From the NCBI GenBank assembly GCA_001931875.2, contig MSJH02000026.1, forward strand, positions 1-16,923: a stretch of DNA of 16,923 nucleotides. The letters are read 5' to 3'. Shown one piece after another: positions 9,234 to 16,923 of this stretch (positions are counted from its first letter, which is position 1; every line of letters starts with the position of its first letter). The notes beneath the pieces were generated by a model. It did no database searches and was not told the DNA's origin. It saw nothing but the letters and a program-made list of their open reading frames with translations. The translations under genes and the position numbers were made by a program. Source of the DNA: Byssochlamys sp. IMV 00236 (Eukaryota; Ascomycota; Eurotiomycetes; Eurotiales; Thermoascaceae).

Positions 9234-9264
9234 TACGTGTATTACAAAAATAAACATATTGTAG

Positions 9265-12200
9265 TCAATATTTATGTTTTGAAGAAGAAAGGTGGTCCAT
9301 GGCCTCATTTCTATTAAATGAATAGACTTCTTTACATTGATCACAGTACCAATACGTCTTCAAGTATTCTGAGATAGGTATTTGATCAACAGGAACAGGT
9401 GAAGCACAGGATGGAGCGTTGATACTGTCATAATATAGACTTGGGCTTATCTGAATTCCACCTTGAATGACCTGTCTTGAATTCCATGTTCTTGGTAAAT
9501 TATCCTCTCTGTTCTCATCTGGTTTATATTTTGGATACTATTTTTATATGAATAAATCAAACAAGATAATAAACTTTCTTATATACCATCTTTATCAATT
9601 CAGATGCCTTTCCTATACTCAATTCAGCAGAAATTGACGTTTCCATAAATTCAACTAGTTTGTCTATAATGACAAGTGTCAGTCTTATTATTCACATCGA
9701 CTGATACTTACCACAAAGTGATTGCATCTCTTTTCTATATCTTGATTCTGTTTCAGGTGTCCACATATCAATTCTATCAAAGCCTTGAATAGGTTGACCT
9801 TGTTCTGATAAAATGTGTTGAATGCCTAAAGGAAGTTTTTCTTTTGTGGCTGAACTGATGATAACGTTAGATTCCTCTTCCATGACCTAATTCAAAATGG
9901 TTAAACGAGAATCATCATTCTATACATATATACATACCTTGCCTAGACCTTGGCTAATTCGAAGATTAAGCAGCTTATTCCATATGCTACGAAGTTTTGA
10001 AGATAGGTAAAGTACATATTCAGCAACAGGTGTCGTACGGAATCTTATTATATAGTATTTGTCAACCACGAGTAAGCTACAATCAAAGTTTGTGTCAACT
10101 ATAGAACAATGCATGAGAACTGGGCATGACCAATATATATAGAAGAAGCATACTGGACTTGGCAAACAAAAGCAGTACATGAATTCCTTTTTGAAAGGTT
10201 AGCATTGTTTATCTCTGTACATACTTATTGTCTTACCGGGAGTTCTGGTTATATTTAGTATATAGGGCTTGTTAGTCTCCAGAAGCTGTAGGTAGCACAG
10301 TAATTGTTGCTGCATAGCATCTTCTACTGTTTGATCATCTACGAAAAGAGAGTTATACTTTTTTGTGTTTGAATAATATCTCATTTACCTTTTCGTCGTT
10401 TTGGATCATCTCCTTGTACCCATTCAGGATGTGATGCTACGACGCTGGTAGGATGAATAGATAAGAAGCTCTTTACTATCTCCTGATGTTAGTTCTTTTT
10501 TTTTTTCTTAAGGTAAATAGATTACCTGTCGTATGAAATACGAGTTCATTACTGTTCCTATGTGGATTATGCTCATCTCCAATGGCAAACTGAGGGTATA
10601 AAGCAGAGCAAATGATCAACTTAACCAGCTCAACCTGTCGTTTACTTAAACTAGATGCCCTCGATTGAAGTTGACGCACGTCATTCATGAGTGCAAATTC
10701 AAGGTCTCTGATATCTACTTTATCTGATGGTTCGTCTTGCATTGTCAAAGTCATAAGTACCTTGTTTTATATATAATCAGCTGAATCTCTTACCTTCTTG
10801 CTCGTCAAATGTATTCATCTCGAGTACCTTTCGTCTTTTATTCGTCTTTTGATCAAACTTTTCTCTACGCAGTTTCTCTTTTATCTGATGCCGTGATTGT
10901 GTACTCTAATACCGTTAAATACAGGTTAATTTCTCGTCATCTTCTATACAAACCTGGTTTACCTCATAATCATCAGATTCATGTTGAAGGCTTTGTAAGA
11001 GGCCCGGTCGAAAGTCATTCAAAATCTTTTCAAACTGTTTCTTCATTTTTGTAATCTATGGCAAAAGATAAGCTGCTTGTACACTGTTCCTTCTCTCTTA
11101 TATTACCTCATATAATCGCTGTTCTTCAATGCCGTGTCTTTTACACCATTTACGTGAAGATTCCTATGAATAAATTAAGAGGCTATCCTGTCATAGTATT
11201 TTTTTGTTCTTACTTTGCGATCACTCTTCACGTCTAACCATGCTTGCCAAACATTCAAGAGCGTAAACGAGTCACCGTGTTTGGAGTCAAACTGGCTTCG
11301 ATTCTATATATATTGGCGTTGGTTTAGTCCTTGAAAGCACGTGTGTGACATACCTTGACAATTTCCGGGTTTCTATTAGAAGTAATACGAACAAAAGGAG
11401 ATTGAACACTCATACCAGCAGCAATAGTAACAATAGGATCAACCACATTAAATACCTACAGAGAAAAAGGAAGGACAGGTTGAGTCATACTATTCTATAG
11501 ATATTGGTTGTATACCCTCCCTACCATGCCAAGAATTAACATCTTTCCAACAATGGCATCCACAGGTAACTGAGCTAAAACGGCACCTAGTCCTGTTATG
11601 TTCTCGTTTGAATCAAGAGCTCCCAAGTTTTGCAAAAAGTCAATAGATGCATTGATTGCGTCTATAGAAGGAGCCTATATATAAGTTAGAATTAGATTAT
11701 GTCTCTCAAATGTGCCTAATTGAACTTGCTTCAAGATAATCAAAATGACGCGGGTCGCCCAAGTCCATACACTTGATTTGCAACAAAAGTGGTTCGAGTG
11801 GAGCGCGTTGAATTTCTGGAATTGCAAAATCATGAAAGTGATTATACTCATTTTCAGAATAAAGTCGGAAGCATTCTCCTGGACCCGTACGTCCTGCACG
11901 ACCTGCACGTTGTTTTGCACTAGCTTTGGATATCCAAAATTCGGAGAGACGGCTCATTTTGGATGCTGGATCATGGTTCATCTCTTTTACTTTGCCTGAG
12001 AGTTTTTTGCGTAAGAAAAAGAGAGAAAGAACCAAGAACAATTTTATTACCTGAATCAATAATGAAGCGAATATCATCAATAGTTATACTAGTTTCTGCG
12101 CTATAAAGAGTGTTAGATATATATCCATAGAGTGACTTGAATTGACAAGAGACACTTACATGTTTGAACTAATGATGCATTTACGAATTCCTTCTGGTGC

Positions 12201-13986
12201 AGCATCAAAGACCTATATTTTTTGTGTGTGTTATGATATGATATATGACACCATATGATATTACCTTTTCTTGTTCTTCAACTGAAAGGGATGAATGTAA
12301 CATAAGTATAATCCACTTTCTGTGTAAGAAATAAAGGATTTAGTACACGTACAGAACTTGTGATCGAGGACGTCTATACTTTGATTCTCGGGTATGCTCT
12401 GTTAATGCTTCAGCAAGGATTGATATCTATTCAACGTGTGAGCAAAAGCAACATCCATATGACTATGTAAATGACCTCATTTATGCCAGACATGAATATA
12501 AGTAAATCGCCTCTTTCTCCTGCAGGAACAGATTGATCAATGTAGTCCATCACTCGGATATAGGGTGCTAATCCTAAATGTGAATAATAAAGTACGTGTA
12601 TGGTATCTATATCTATACATACCTGGGTTAATTGGTTCAGGCCGACTGGGTATAGAGCTCTAAGCAAAGAGAAAGAGAGAAAAGTCAGCGTCTTGTAGCA
12701 TTAGATATAAAATGTTGCATATATTATACCTTTATAGCATCAGCCTGTCTTTTTCTATGTGCAGCCTCATTCACCAAATGTGTGTCTTCATCTCCTTGTG
12801 GCCAATAATGCATCTTAACACTGTACATCTTTCCTGGTACGACTAATGTAGGTGCATCAAAATACTGTGCAAACAGTTCTGCATTAATAGTGGCACTCAT
12901 GAGAACAACATAAAGATCTTTGCGCTGTGCCAGTGTCTTTTTTAAAAGAGATAATAAAAAATCACCCATCATGTGTCGCTCGTGCACTTCATCGACTATA
13001 ATCACATCATACATCGAAAGCATATTATCCGCAGTGTACTGTCGAAGTAACAGTCCTTCTGTCAAGAACAAAACGCGTGTGCGGTGTGTCCTGTTGCCTT
13101 CAAACCGCACCTGGTACGCTATTTGAGATCCATACTCATTCAGTGTCTCATAACTCACACGTCTTGCTAAGGAAGAGCAGGCGATACGTCGAGGCTGTGT
13201 ACATGCAATCTTGTCAAATCCAGCCTTCATCAAGATCTGAGGTACCTGTGTACTCTTACCACAGCCTGTGTCCCCTGCAACGAGTAAAACTCTGTGTTTT
13301 CTGAGTGTTTCCACAATCGCATTTGCAAAGGGGGTTACAGGCAATAACTGTCGATTGGTTTCGATTTTTTCTCTAAGCATCTGTTTTTTCTTTTCAGTAA
13401 AGTCATGAAATAAGACTAATGCATGACGAATGAATTCTCCTTCTTGTTTTATGATGGACATTGGGTCTCTTTTAACAGTTGCTGGCTTTTTATCCTTGCT
13501 TACGCTTTCTTTTAAATTTTCATAAAATCCTATTTATGATATGAGGACTTGTCTTATTTTTCCTTATGTTGTCTAATATATACTTTCAAATTCATAATAT
13601 ATGGGTGACCCTGTTGGCATATACCAAGAGACCATGCCTCGTTTTCTCCTCGAGAAGAACAAGTCATCTATCTCCTCTGTCCAACAACGTCCGCGATCAA
13701 TAGGATCCAAAGCTTCTTTTTCATTCTTTTTTGCCTTTACAAAAGCTTGCGCCTCCTTCATTGCTTCATAGTATTTATGTTGATCTCGAATCTAGATGAA
13801 TAGATCGTCAGCATATATAGAAAGAGTGTTCTTTTTTGTTTGTTTTACTATTTCTCTAAAGTCCCAAGTTGATTTTTTATTGCTGTATTCTTCATTCCTT
13901 ATCAGTGTTCCATCTATGTCATATCGTTCTTTAGGAACATACTCTTGTTTGCGTTTACGACCCGAATAGCGCTGACTGGAGCTCAT
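9265..13986 (-). CDS. DHX34-like DExH-box RNA helicase, 24 exons
   Basis: DHX34 is an ATP-dependent RNA helicase of nonsense-mediated mRNA decay that promotes UPF1 phosphorylation. Exons: 13986-13849, 13791-13584, 13529-12730, 12659-12623, 12567(or 12573)-12476, 12426-12353, 12319-12265, 12212-12160, 12100-12051, 11995-11730, 11674-11525, 11455-11354, 11303-11214, 11163-11107, 11055-10963, 10905-10794, 10735-10526, 10475-10389, 10338-10237, 10186-10154, 10098-9938, 9886-9712, 9663-9587, 9537-9265. Phases agree throughout, giving about 1164 residues; human DHX34 is of similar length. Motifs: G-D-T-G-C-G-K-S-T (about 201-209), a DEVH box (295-298) as in DHX34, S-A-T (327-329), Q-R-A-G-R-A-G-R (531-538), then winged-helix/OB-type regions. 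The end (1139-1162) has a C-x2-C-x13-H-x5-H finger matching the DHX34 C-terminus. The intron after 11730 is GC-AG. DHX8/DHX16 lack this C-terminal tail. Confidence 0.9.
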
Positions 13987-13987
13987 A

Positions 13988-14257
13988 TCAAAGGACGATA
14001 AAATCTACACATACAGCCGTTCCAACGTCAAAGGGCGTGTTTTCAAAAAAAAAAAGTGCGGTTAATAAATTTTTATAAAGGGCGGTTCTTATTTGTTGTT
14101 GTAGGGGATCTTTTATACCTGTTTGAACTCCGAAATCCTTCACTGTTTTGGTCTCCTTGACTATAGCTAAAACTCTATGTCCTTTTGGAGTTACAAGAGA
14201 TTTCAAGATATGGAGATAAGATAAAATGTCACTTTTAGTAAAATTATTTTTCTTCAT
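13988..14257 (-). CDS. Small unrecognised ORF directly upstream of the helicase gene
   Basis: 89 codons beginning M-K-K-N-N-F-T-K-S-D-I-L-S-Y-L. I do not recognise a family. The first two thirds look coding (amphipathic, charged, with Lys/Ile/Leu typical of the window), but the last third follows an 11-T run (minus strand) and reads like chance. Its TGA ends one base before the ATG of the helicase gene on the same strand, so it occupies the expected 5' UTR. It could be a small separate gene, an upstream ORF that damps helicase translation, or noise. Confidence 0.3.
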   Translation of the reverse strand: MKKNNFTKSDILSYLHILKSLVTPKGHRVLAIVKETKTVKDFGVQTGIKDPLQQQIRTALYKNLLTALFFFENTPFDVGTAVCVDFIVL

Positions 14258-14373
14258 AATTTAAAAGAATATTGAATGATACGAAGGCATGATCTCTTCG
14301 TACATCCGTATTATTGTTGCCAAAGATGGTTCTCTTATTTATCCAATTTTAAAGATACAGTATTTTTACTTGG

Positions 14374-14555
14374 TTTTCGAACCTTTTCAAAAAATTTTCG
14401 GATGTACTCTTTTTTTTTTCGGACGATTTCCATTTTGATTCAGACGTTCACAAAAGGAATTTTCAGACAATCTCGATTTTTTATTGGACGAAATTCTTTT
14501 TATTTTCAGACCTTTTTCTTACTAAATTTAGACAATCTCCCTTTTATTTCAACAC
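14374..14555. repeat. Degenerate minisatellite with 21-22 bp period
   Basis: Nine imperfect units, each with T-tract-(C/T)-(A/G)GA-(C/T/A), are spaced almost regularly. The base before the RGA occurs at 14378, 14399, 14420, 14441, 14464, 14485, 14507, 14529 and 14550, so steps are 21, 21, 21, 23, 21, 22, 22, 21. A rough consensus is TTTTCRGACNNTYTC followed by a T-rich spacer. A 127-codon plus-strand ORF (14276-14659) runs through it but changes frame relative to the repeat, so I do not call it a gene. Confidence 0.6.
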
Positions 14556-14659
14556 CTTTTTCGGAAAGTATTCGCATACTATTGGAAAGATCTTTGTACA
14601 CTTTAGAAAAAACAATTCAGACAGTGATGGGACAGTTTATTCGTACACCTCTAGAATAG

Positions 14660-15178
14660 GTACATATACAACTTGCGCAATATTGTTGCCGATTTTGCCG
14701 TTTAATATCCCGTTTATATGGTAATCATACGGACATCATTTTTTCCCTGCTAAAAAAATCTTTTAGGGACATTTAACTGCAGTGCTATTTCTCAATACAC
14801 ATGGTAAATAGAGTAGATATTACTGGGTAGCCAAGCACATGAGTTTAAGAAGATAGGCGTTTCGTATGTTTATTTATTTACCTCTTGAAGTGTTTCATAT
14901 GAATATAGTGATATAGGATCGGATTATGGTGGATGTAGAAAGCTAATGTTTTCACTAGTTTTCATGTCTGTCATAAACAATTAGTTAATGTGTCTCATGA
15001 AAAAGGTGAACTTGTATGTACAAACGTGTACTAGGTATACACTTAAGAGAGATATTCGCGTAGTAATTAAAAATAATAAAGGAGATATGCGGGGGTTTTA
15101 GTGTTACCTTAAGATATACAATGCTGTCGATATTGCCGTTCAAAATATACGATTTTATCTCTTGTTTTTTTTTCTAAC
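14660..15178. other. Intergenic, upstream region of the PD-(D/E)XK-like gene
   Basis: AT-rich, with no supported gene or RNA on either strand. A pyrimidine-rich tract (about 15158-15176) sits directly before the ATG at 15179 and may be part of the promoter or leader, like the tract before the F-box gene. Confidence 0.4.
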
Positions 15179-15952
15179 ATGAACATACCTGGTAATGTTA
15201 ACATAATAAAAGTTAAGTATAAAGCTTTAATAGCACTATCAATAAAACATTTAGCAACATTCACCTTAGCACCTGGGTATATACCTGGGACAGATTTTGT
15301 TACAAGATTTCTTTTACAGGATGAAAGGATTATGGACATTATTGTAAAAGAGGTGGCTGGTCAAAATGTCGATAACACCGCCTATGGTTTGGGTCGCTGT
15401 GCTTGGGCAAGCAAATGCATCTCTGATGCCGTGTACATCCCTAAGTTACCACATCTATCTCCAATCTTAGTAGAAGTCCAATGTGACATAAATGAGGATT
15501 TTATAGCAAGATTAGTCTCTTATTCCTTGCAATTGAAACAAGAATACGGTCAATTACCAAAAGTACTTGTAATATCCATCAAAAGTATTACAACTGAAGT
15601 TAAATCAAAGTTCAAAAATTTGGAGAATAATTGCATGTATACAATGAATTGTGATTTTTGGGCAGAAATTTGTCAAATTATTTCAGCTGAATCAATTCAA
15701 ACTCATTTAAACAAAAATCCCTTGAACAAGTTGGCTGCTTTAGGTCACTTTCTTATTCAGCAGAAAAGAAATATATTATCTATCGGTCAAAAACATGATC
15801 CAACTATACAACTGCTGTATCAAATATTGAAAGATAAATTTGAAAATGAGTGTTATGTTGAAGAAGAAAAACTAGTTGTCATTAAGGATTTATGTTTTAA
15901 AGCGAAAACACAATTTGAAAAGATTGTCAAATGTTTACAAAATGGAGAATGA
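15179..15952 (+). CDS. PD-(D/E)XK/Rpn-like core of a multicopy family
   Basis: 257 residues. The putative nuclease core has an Asp at 83 (I-S-D-A-V-Y-I-P-K) and Glu99-Val-Gln101 in P-I-L-V-E-V-Q, the D...E-x-Q variant seen in Rpn/PDDEXK_2-type nucleases. These residues are followed by an Arg/Tyr-containing helix (R-L-V-S-Y-S-L) and a hydrophobic strand (P-K-V-L-V-I-S-I). Later come F-L-I-Q-Q-K-R-N and H-D-P-T-I-Q-L-L-Y, elements I associate with a large Rhizopus protein family. Nuclease activity is inference from the motif. The ORF stops at TGA (15950-15952) just where the C-terminal module opens one frame over at 15942. The two pieces are probably one gene split by a 1-nt indel, or joined by frameshifting. 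Related copies lie at 3713-4051 and 16339-16819. Confidence 0.65.
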   Translation: MNIPGNVNIIKVKYKALIALSIKHLATFTLAPGYIPGTDFVTRFLLQDERIMDIIVKEVAGQNVDNTAYGLGRCAWASKCISDAVYIPKLPHLSPILVEVQCDINEDFIARLVSYSLQLKQEYGQLPKVLVISIKSITTEVKSKFKNLENNCMYTMNCDFWAEICQIISAESIQTHLNKNPLNKLAALGHFLIQQKRNILSIGQKHDPTIQLLYQILKDKFENECYVEEEKLVVIKDLCFKAKTQFEKIVKCLQNGE

Positions 15953-16292
15953 AAAAGCGTTACAATATGCAGCCGATGGTCAATATTTTTTCAGCCACCA
16001 AGAACGAAAATTCAACAAGCATCGAGAAACAACGTCAATTGAGGATACTCCCGATATTAGCAATTTGACAACTGTTAACTATAATAATGATATTATAGCA
16101 AAGGATGACATATCTTTCATTAAAGAGTTTAAAATCAAAAAACCAGGCAGAATGAGTTGGGAGCGTTGTTACGACGAAGGAAGAAACGAAGGCTTTTTTC
16201 TGAACTACAGTAATTGGAAAACATTAAAATCATCATACCATGGCAAAACCAAAAAATTAAGCAAAAGAAAAATAACTGAAATTGGAGAATAG
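15942..16292 (+). CDS. C-terminal module of the same family, in the next frame
   Basis: 116 residues from the ATG at 15942, overlapping the end of the nuclease-like ORF by 11 nt (ATGGAGAATGA). It begins with A-L-Q-Y-A-A-D-G and ends with a module shared with the remnant at 3713-4051: G-R-M-S-W-x2-C, then E-G-R-N-E-G-F-F, N-Y and L-K-S-S-Y, then a Lys-rich tail. Its function is unknown. A possible 40-nt intron (donor GTTTAC near 15931, acceptor CAG near 15970) would also restore the frame. However, it is shorter than almost all introns here and would delete residues that look conserved, so I prefer a frameshift. If it were a separate gene, its start would have to be the overlapping ATG. Confidence 0.55.
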   Translation: MENEKALQYAADGQYFFSHQERKFNKHRETTSIEDTPDISNLTTVNYNNDIIAKDDISFIKEFKIKKPGRMSWERCYDEGRNEGFFLNYSNWKTLKSSYHGKTKKLSKRKITEIGE

Positions 16293-16338
16293 TTTATATA
16301 ATAAAATTTGAACTTGTCTTCATTATTTAACATCATAT

Positions 16339-16819
16339 CTATTGTTTGGCTAAATTAAGAAAAAATTTAACAATTGGATCATCACTATGTAAACTGTTTT
16401 CTGTGTCGATTATACAATAAGTTAATGCAATAAATTCTTGCATTGGATATTCATTGATAAAACCATCAATAGATTCTTTACATAGCACATAGCAATGCTT
16501 TGACCAAAAATTACAATTTGTTTCCATCATAAAAGAATTATTATCCACTTTGAATTTAGATTTTATCTCTTCATCTGAAAATCCTTCAGTCAAAAAAACA
16601 AGTATAGTTGGTAAAATTTTGAATTCCTCATAAAGTGATAAACTATATCTGATTAAATCTTCCATAAAATCGGCATTGATTATATTTTGAATTACAATAA
16701 CGACTGGTGGCAGATCTTTAGAACATTGGACCTTCGGAAAAAAATACAGCAACAGACGCTGGCTTGTTAGCCCATTGGCAGCGGCTAATTCTATACAAAG
16801 ATTCTGAAGCTTGTAGTCC
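16339..16819 (-). pseudogene. Decayed, convergent copy of the PD-(D/E)XK-like family
   Basis: The long open frame (16339-16752) aligns with residues about 88-215 of the plus-strand copy: V-V-I-V-I-Q for I-L-V-E-V-Q, R-Y-S-L for S-Y-S-L, T-N-C-N-F-W for M-N-C-D-F-W, and D-P-I-V-K-F-F for D-P-T-I-Q-L-L. Upstream similarity (R-C-Q-W-A-N-K for R-C-A-W-A-S-K) continues to about 16819 in another frame. The switch falls in a T7 run near 16738-16744, one base too long. The predicted catalytic Glu is Val (GTA) and the predicted catalytic Asp is Val (GTT). The C-terminal module is absent; the TAG at 16339 lies 46 bp from the stop of the convergent copy. The copy appears inactive. Confidence 0.7.
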
Positions 16820-16848
16820 TTTTTTTTTTATAGTTTTTTAATAAAATA

Positions 16849-16923
16849 AATGACTATGAAAGATTTTGCGTACGAACCTAGTAAAGATTTTAAAATGAGA
16901 TTCTGGACTTTTTTTTTTTTTTT
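16849..16923 (+). CDS. Possible start of another family copy, cut by the contig end
   Basis: An ATG at 16849 opens a frame to the window end: M-T-M-K-D-F-A-Y-E-P-S-K-D-F-K-M-R-F-W, then Phe from the terminal T run. Y-E-P-S-K-D-F-K-M-R-F resembles Y-I-P-G-T-D-F-V-T-R-F near residue 34 of the gene at 15179. Only about 20 informative residues are available, so this is a weak call. It would be divergent from the decayed copy at 16339-16819. Confidence 0.25.

Noticed and set aside
12920..13304. Plus-strand ORFs opposite the helicase core
   Set aside because: They overlap the best conserved helicase exon on the opposite strand and show no coding character.
14276..14659. 127-codon plus-strand ORF
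   Set aside because: It is Phe-rich because it runs through the T-rich 21-22 bp repeats; the repeat period does not keep frame with it.
15109..15339. Minus-strand ORF over the start of the PD-(D/E)XK-like gene
   Set aside because: It is a shadow of the better supported plus-strand frame.
1..16923. tRNA, rRNA, CRISPR or bacterial operon signals
   Set aside because: No tRNA-like B box with matching arms, no rRNA sequence, no regularly spaced identical repeats and no Shine-Dalgarno pattern were seen; gene structure is clearly eukaryotic.

Overview
The window looks like one complete contig from an AT-rich early-diverging fungus. A Mucorales species, probably Rhizopus-like, fits best. Three things support this: many very short introns (about 37-75 nt) with GTAAGT-like donors and CTAAC/CTGAC-like branch points; a Tc1-like transposase of a kind common in Rhizopus-type genomes; and a multicopy protein family I associate with Rhizopus. 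All taxonomic statements are inference. Both contig ends are poly-T runs.

Left part (1-4470). This accessory-looking stretch holds a short G-actin-binding-type RPEL-repeat gene on the minus strand (838-1518), whose 3' half grew by a tandem duplication of about 300 bp. Next comes a dead Tc1/mariner DD34E transposase on the plus strand (1851-3267). After it lie the C-terminal remnant of the multicopy family (3713-4051, minus) and, touching the remnant, a 408-bp element with perfect 18-bp terminal inverted repeats (4062-4469).

Middle part (4574-13986). This is the conserved core. An intronless F-box/LRR-like gene (plus) converges on a 13-exon MYSM1-like SANT-SWIRM-MPN(JAMM) histone H2A deubiquitinase gene (minus, 6399-9131). 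That gene lies downstream of, and on the same strand as, a 24-exon DHX34-like DExH RNA helicase gene (minus, 9265-13986). I rebuilt both spliced genes by hand. All exon phases agree, giving about 681 and 1164 residues. One helicase intron needs a GC-AG splice site, and one MYSM1-like intron carries a 34-nt homopolymer.

Right part (13988-16923). A small unrecognised ORF sits just upstream of the helicase start. It is followed by a degenerate minisatellite of 21-22 bp period. Then comes a cluster of the same family as the left-hand remnant: one nearly complete copy with a PD-(D/E)XK/Rpn-like core (Asp83, Glu99-x-Gln101) whose C-terminal module is in another frame; one convergent, frameshifted copy in which both predicted catalytic acids are Val; and possibly the start of a third copy at the contig end.

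The core genes act separately in eukaryotic biology: SCF ubiquitin ligase, H2A deubiquitination, and nonsense-mediated decay. Nothing shows that they form a functional cluster. The most promising undescribed item is the two-module family (nuclease-like core plus a GR-W-C-G-N-G-NY-SY module), seen here intact, truncated and decayed.
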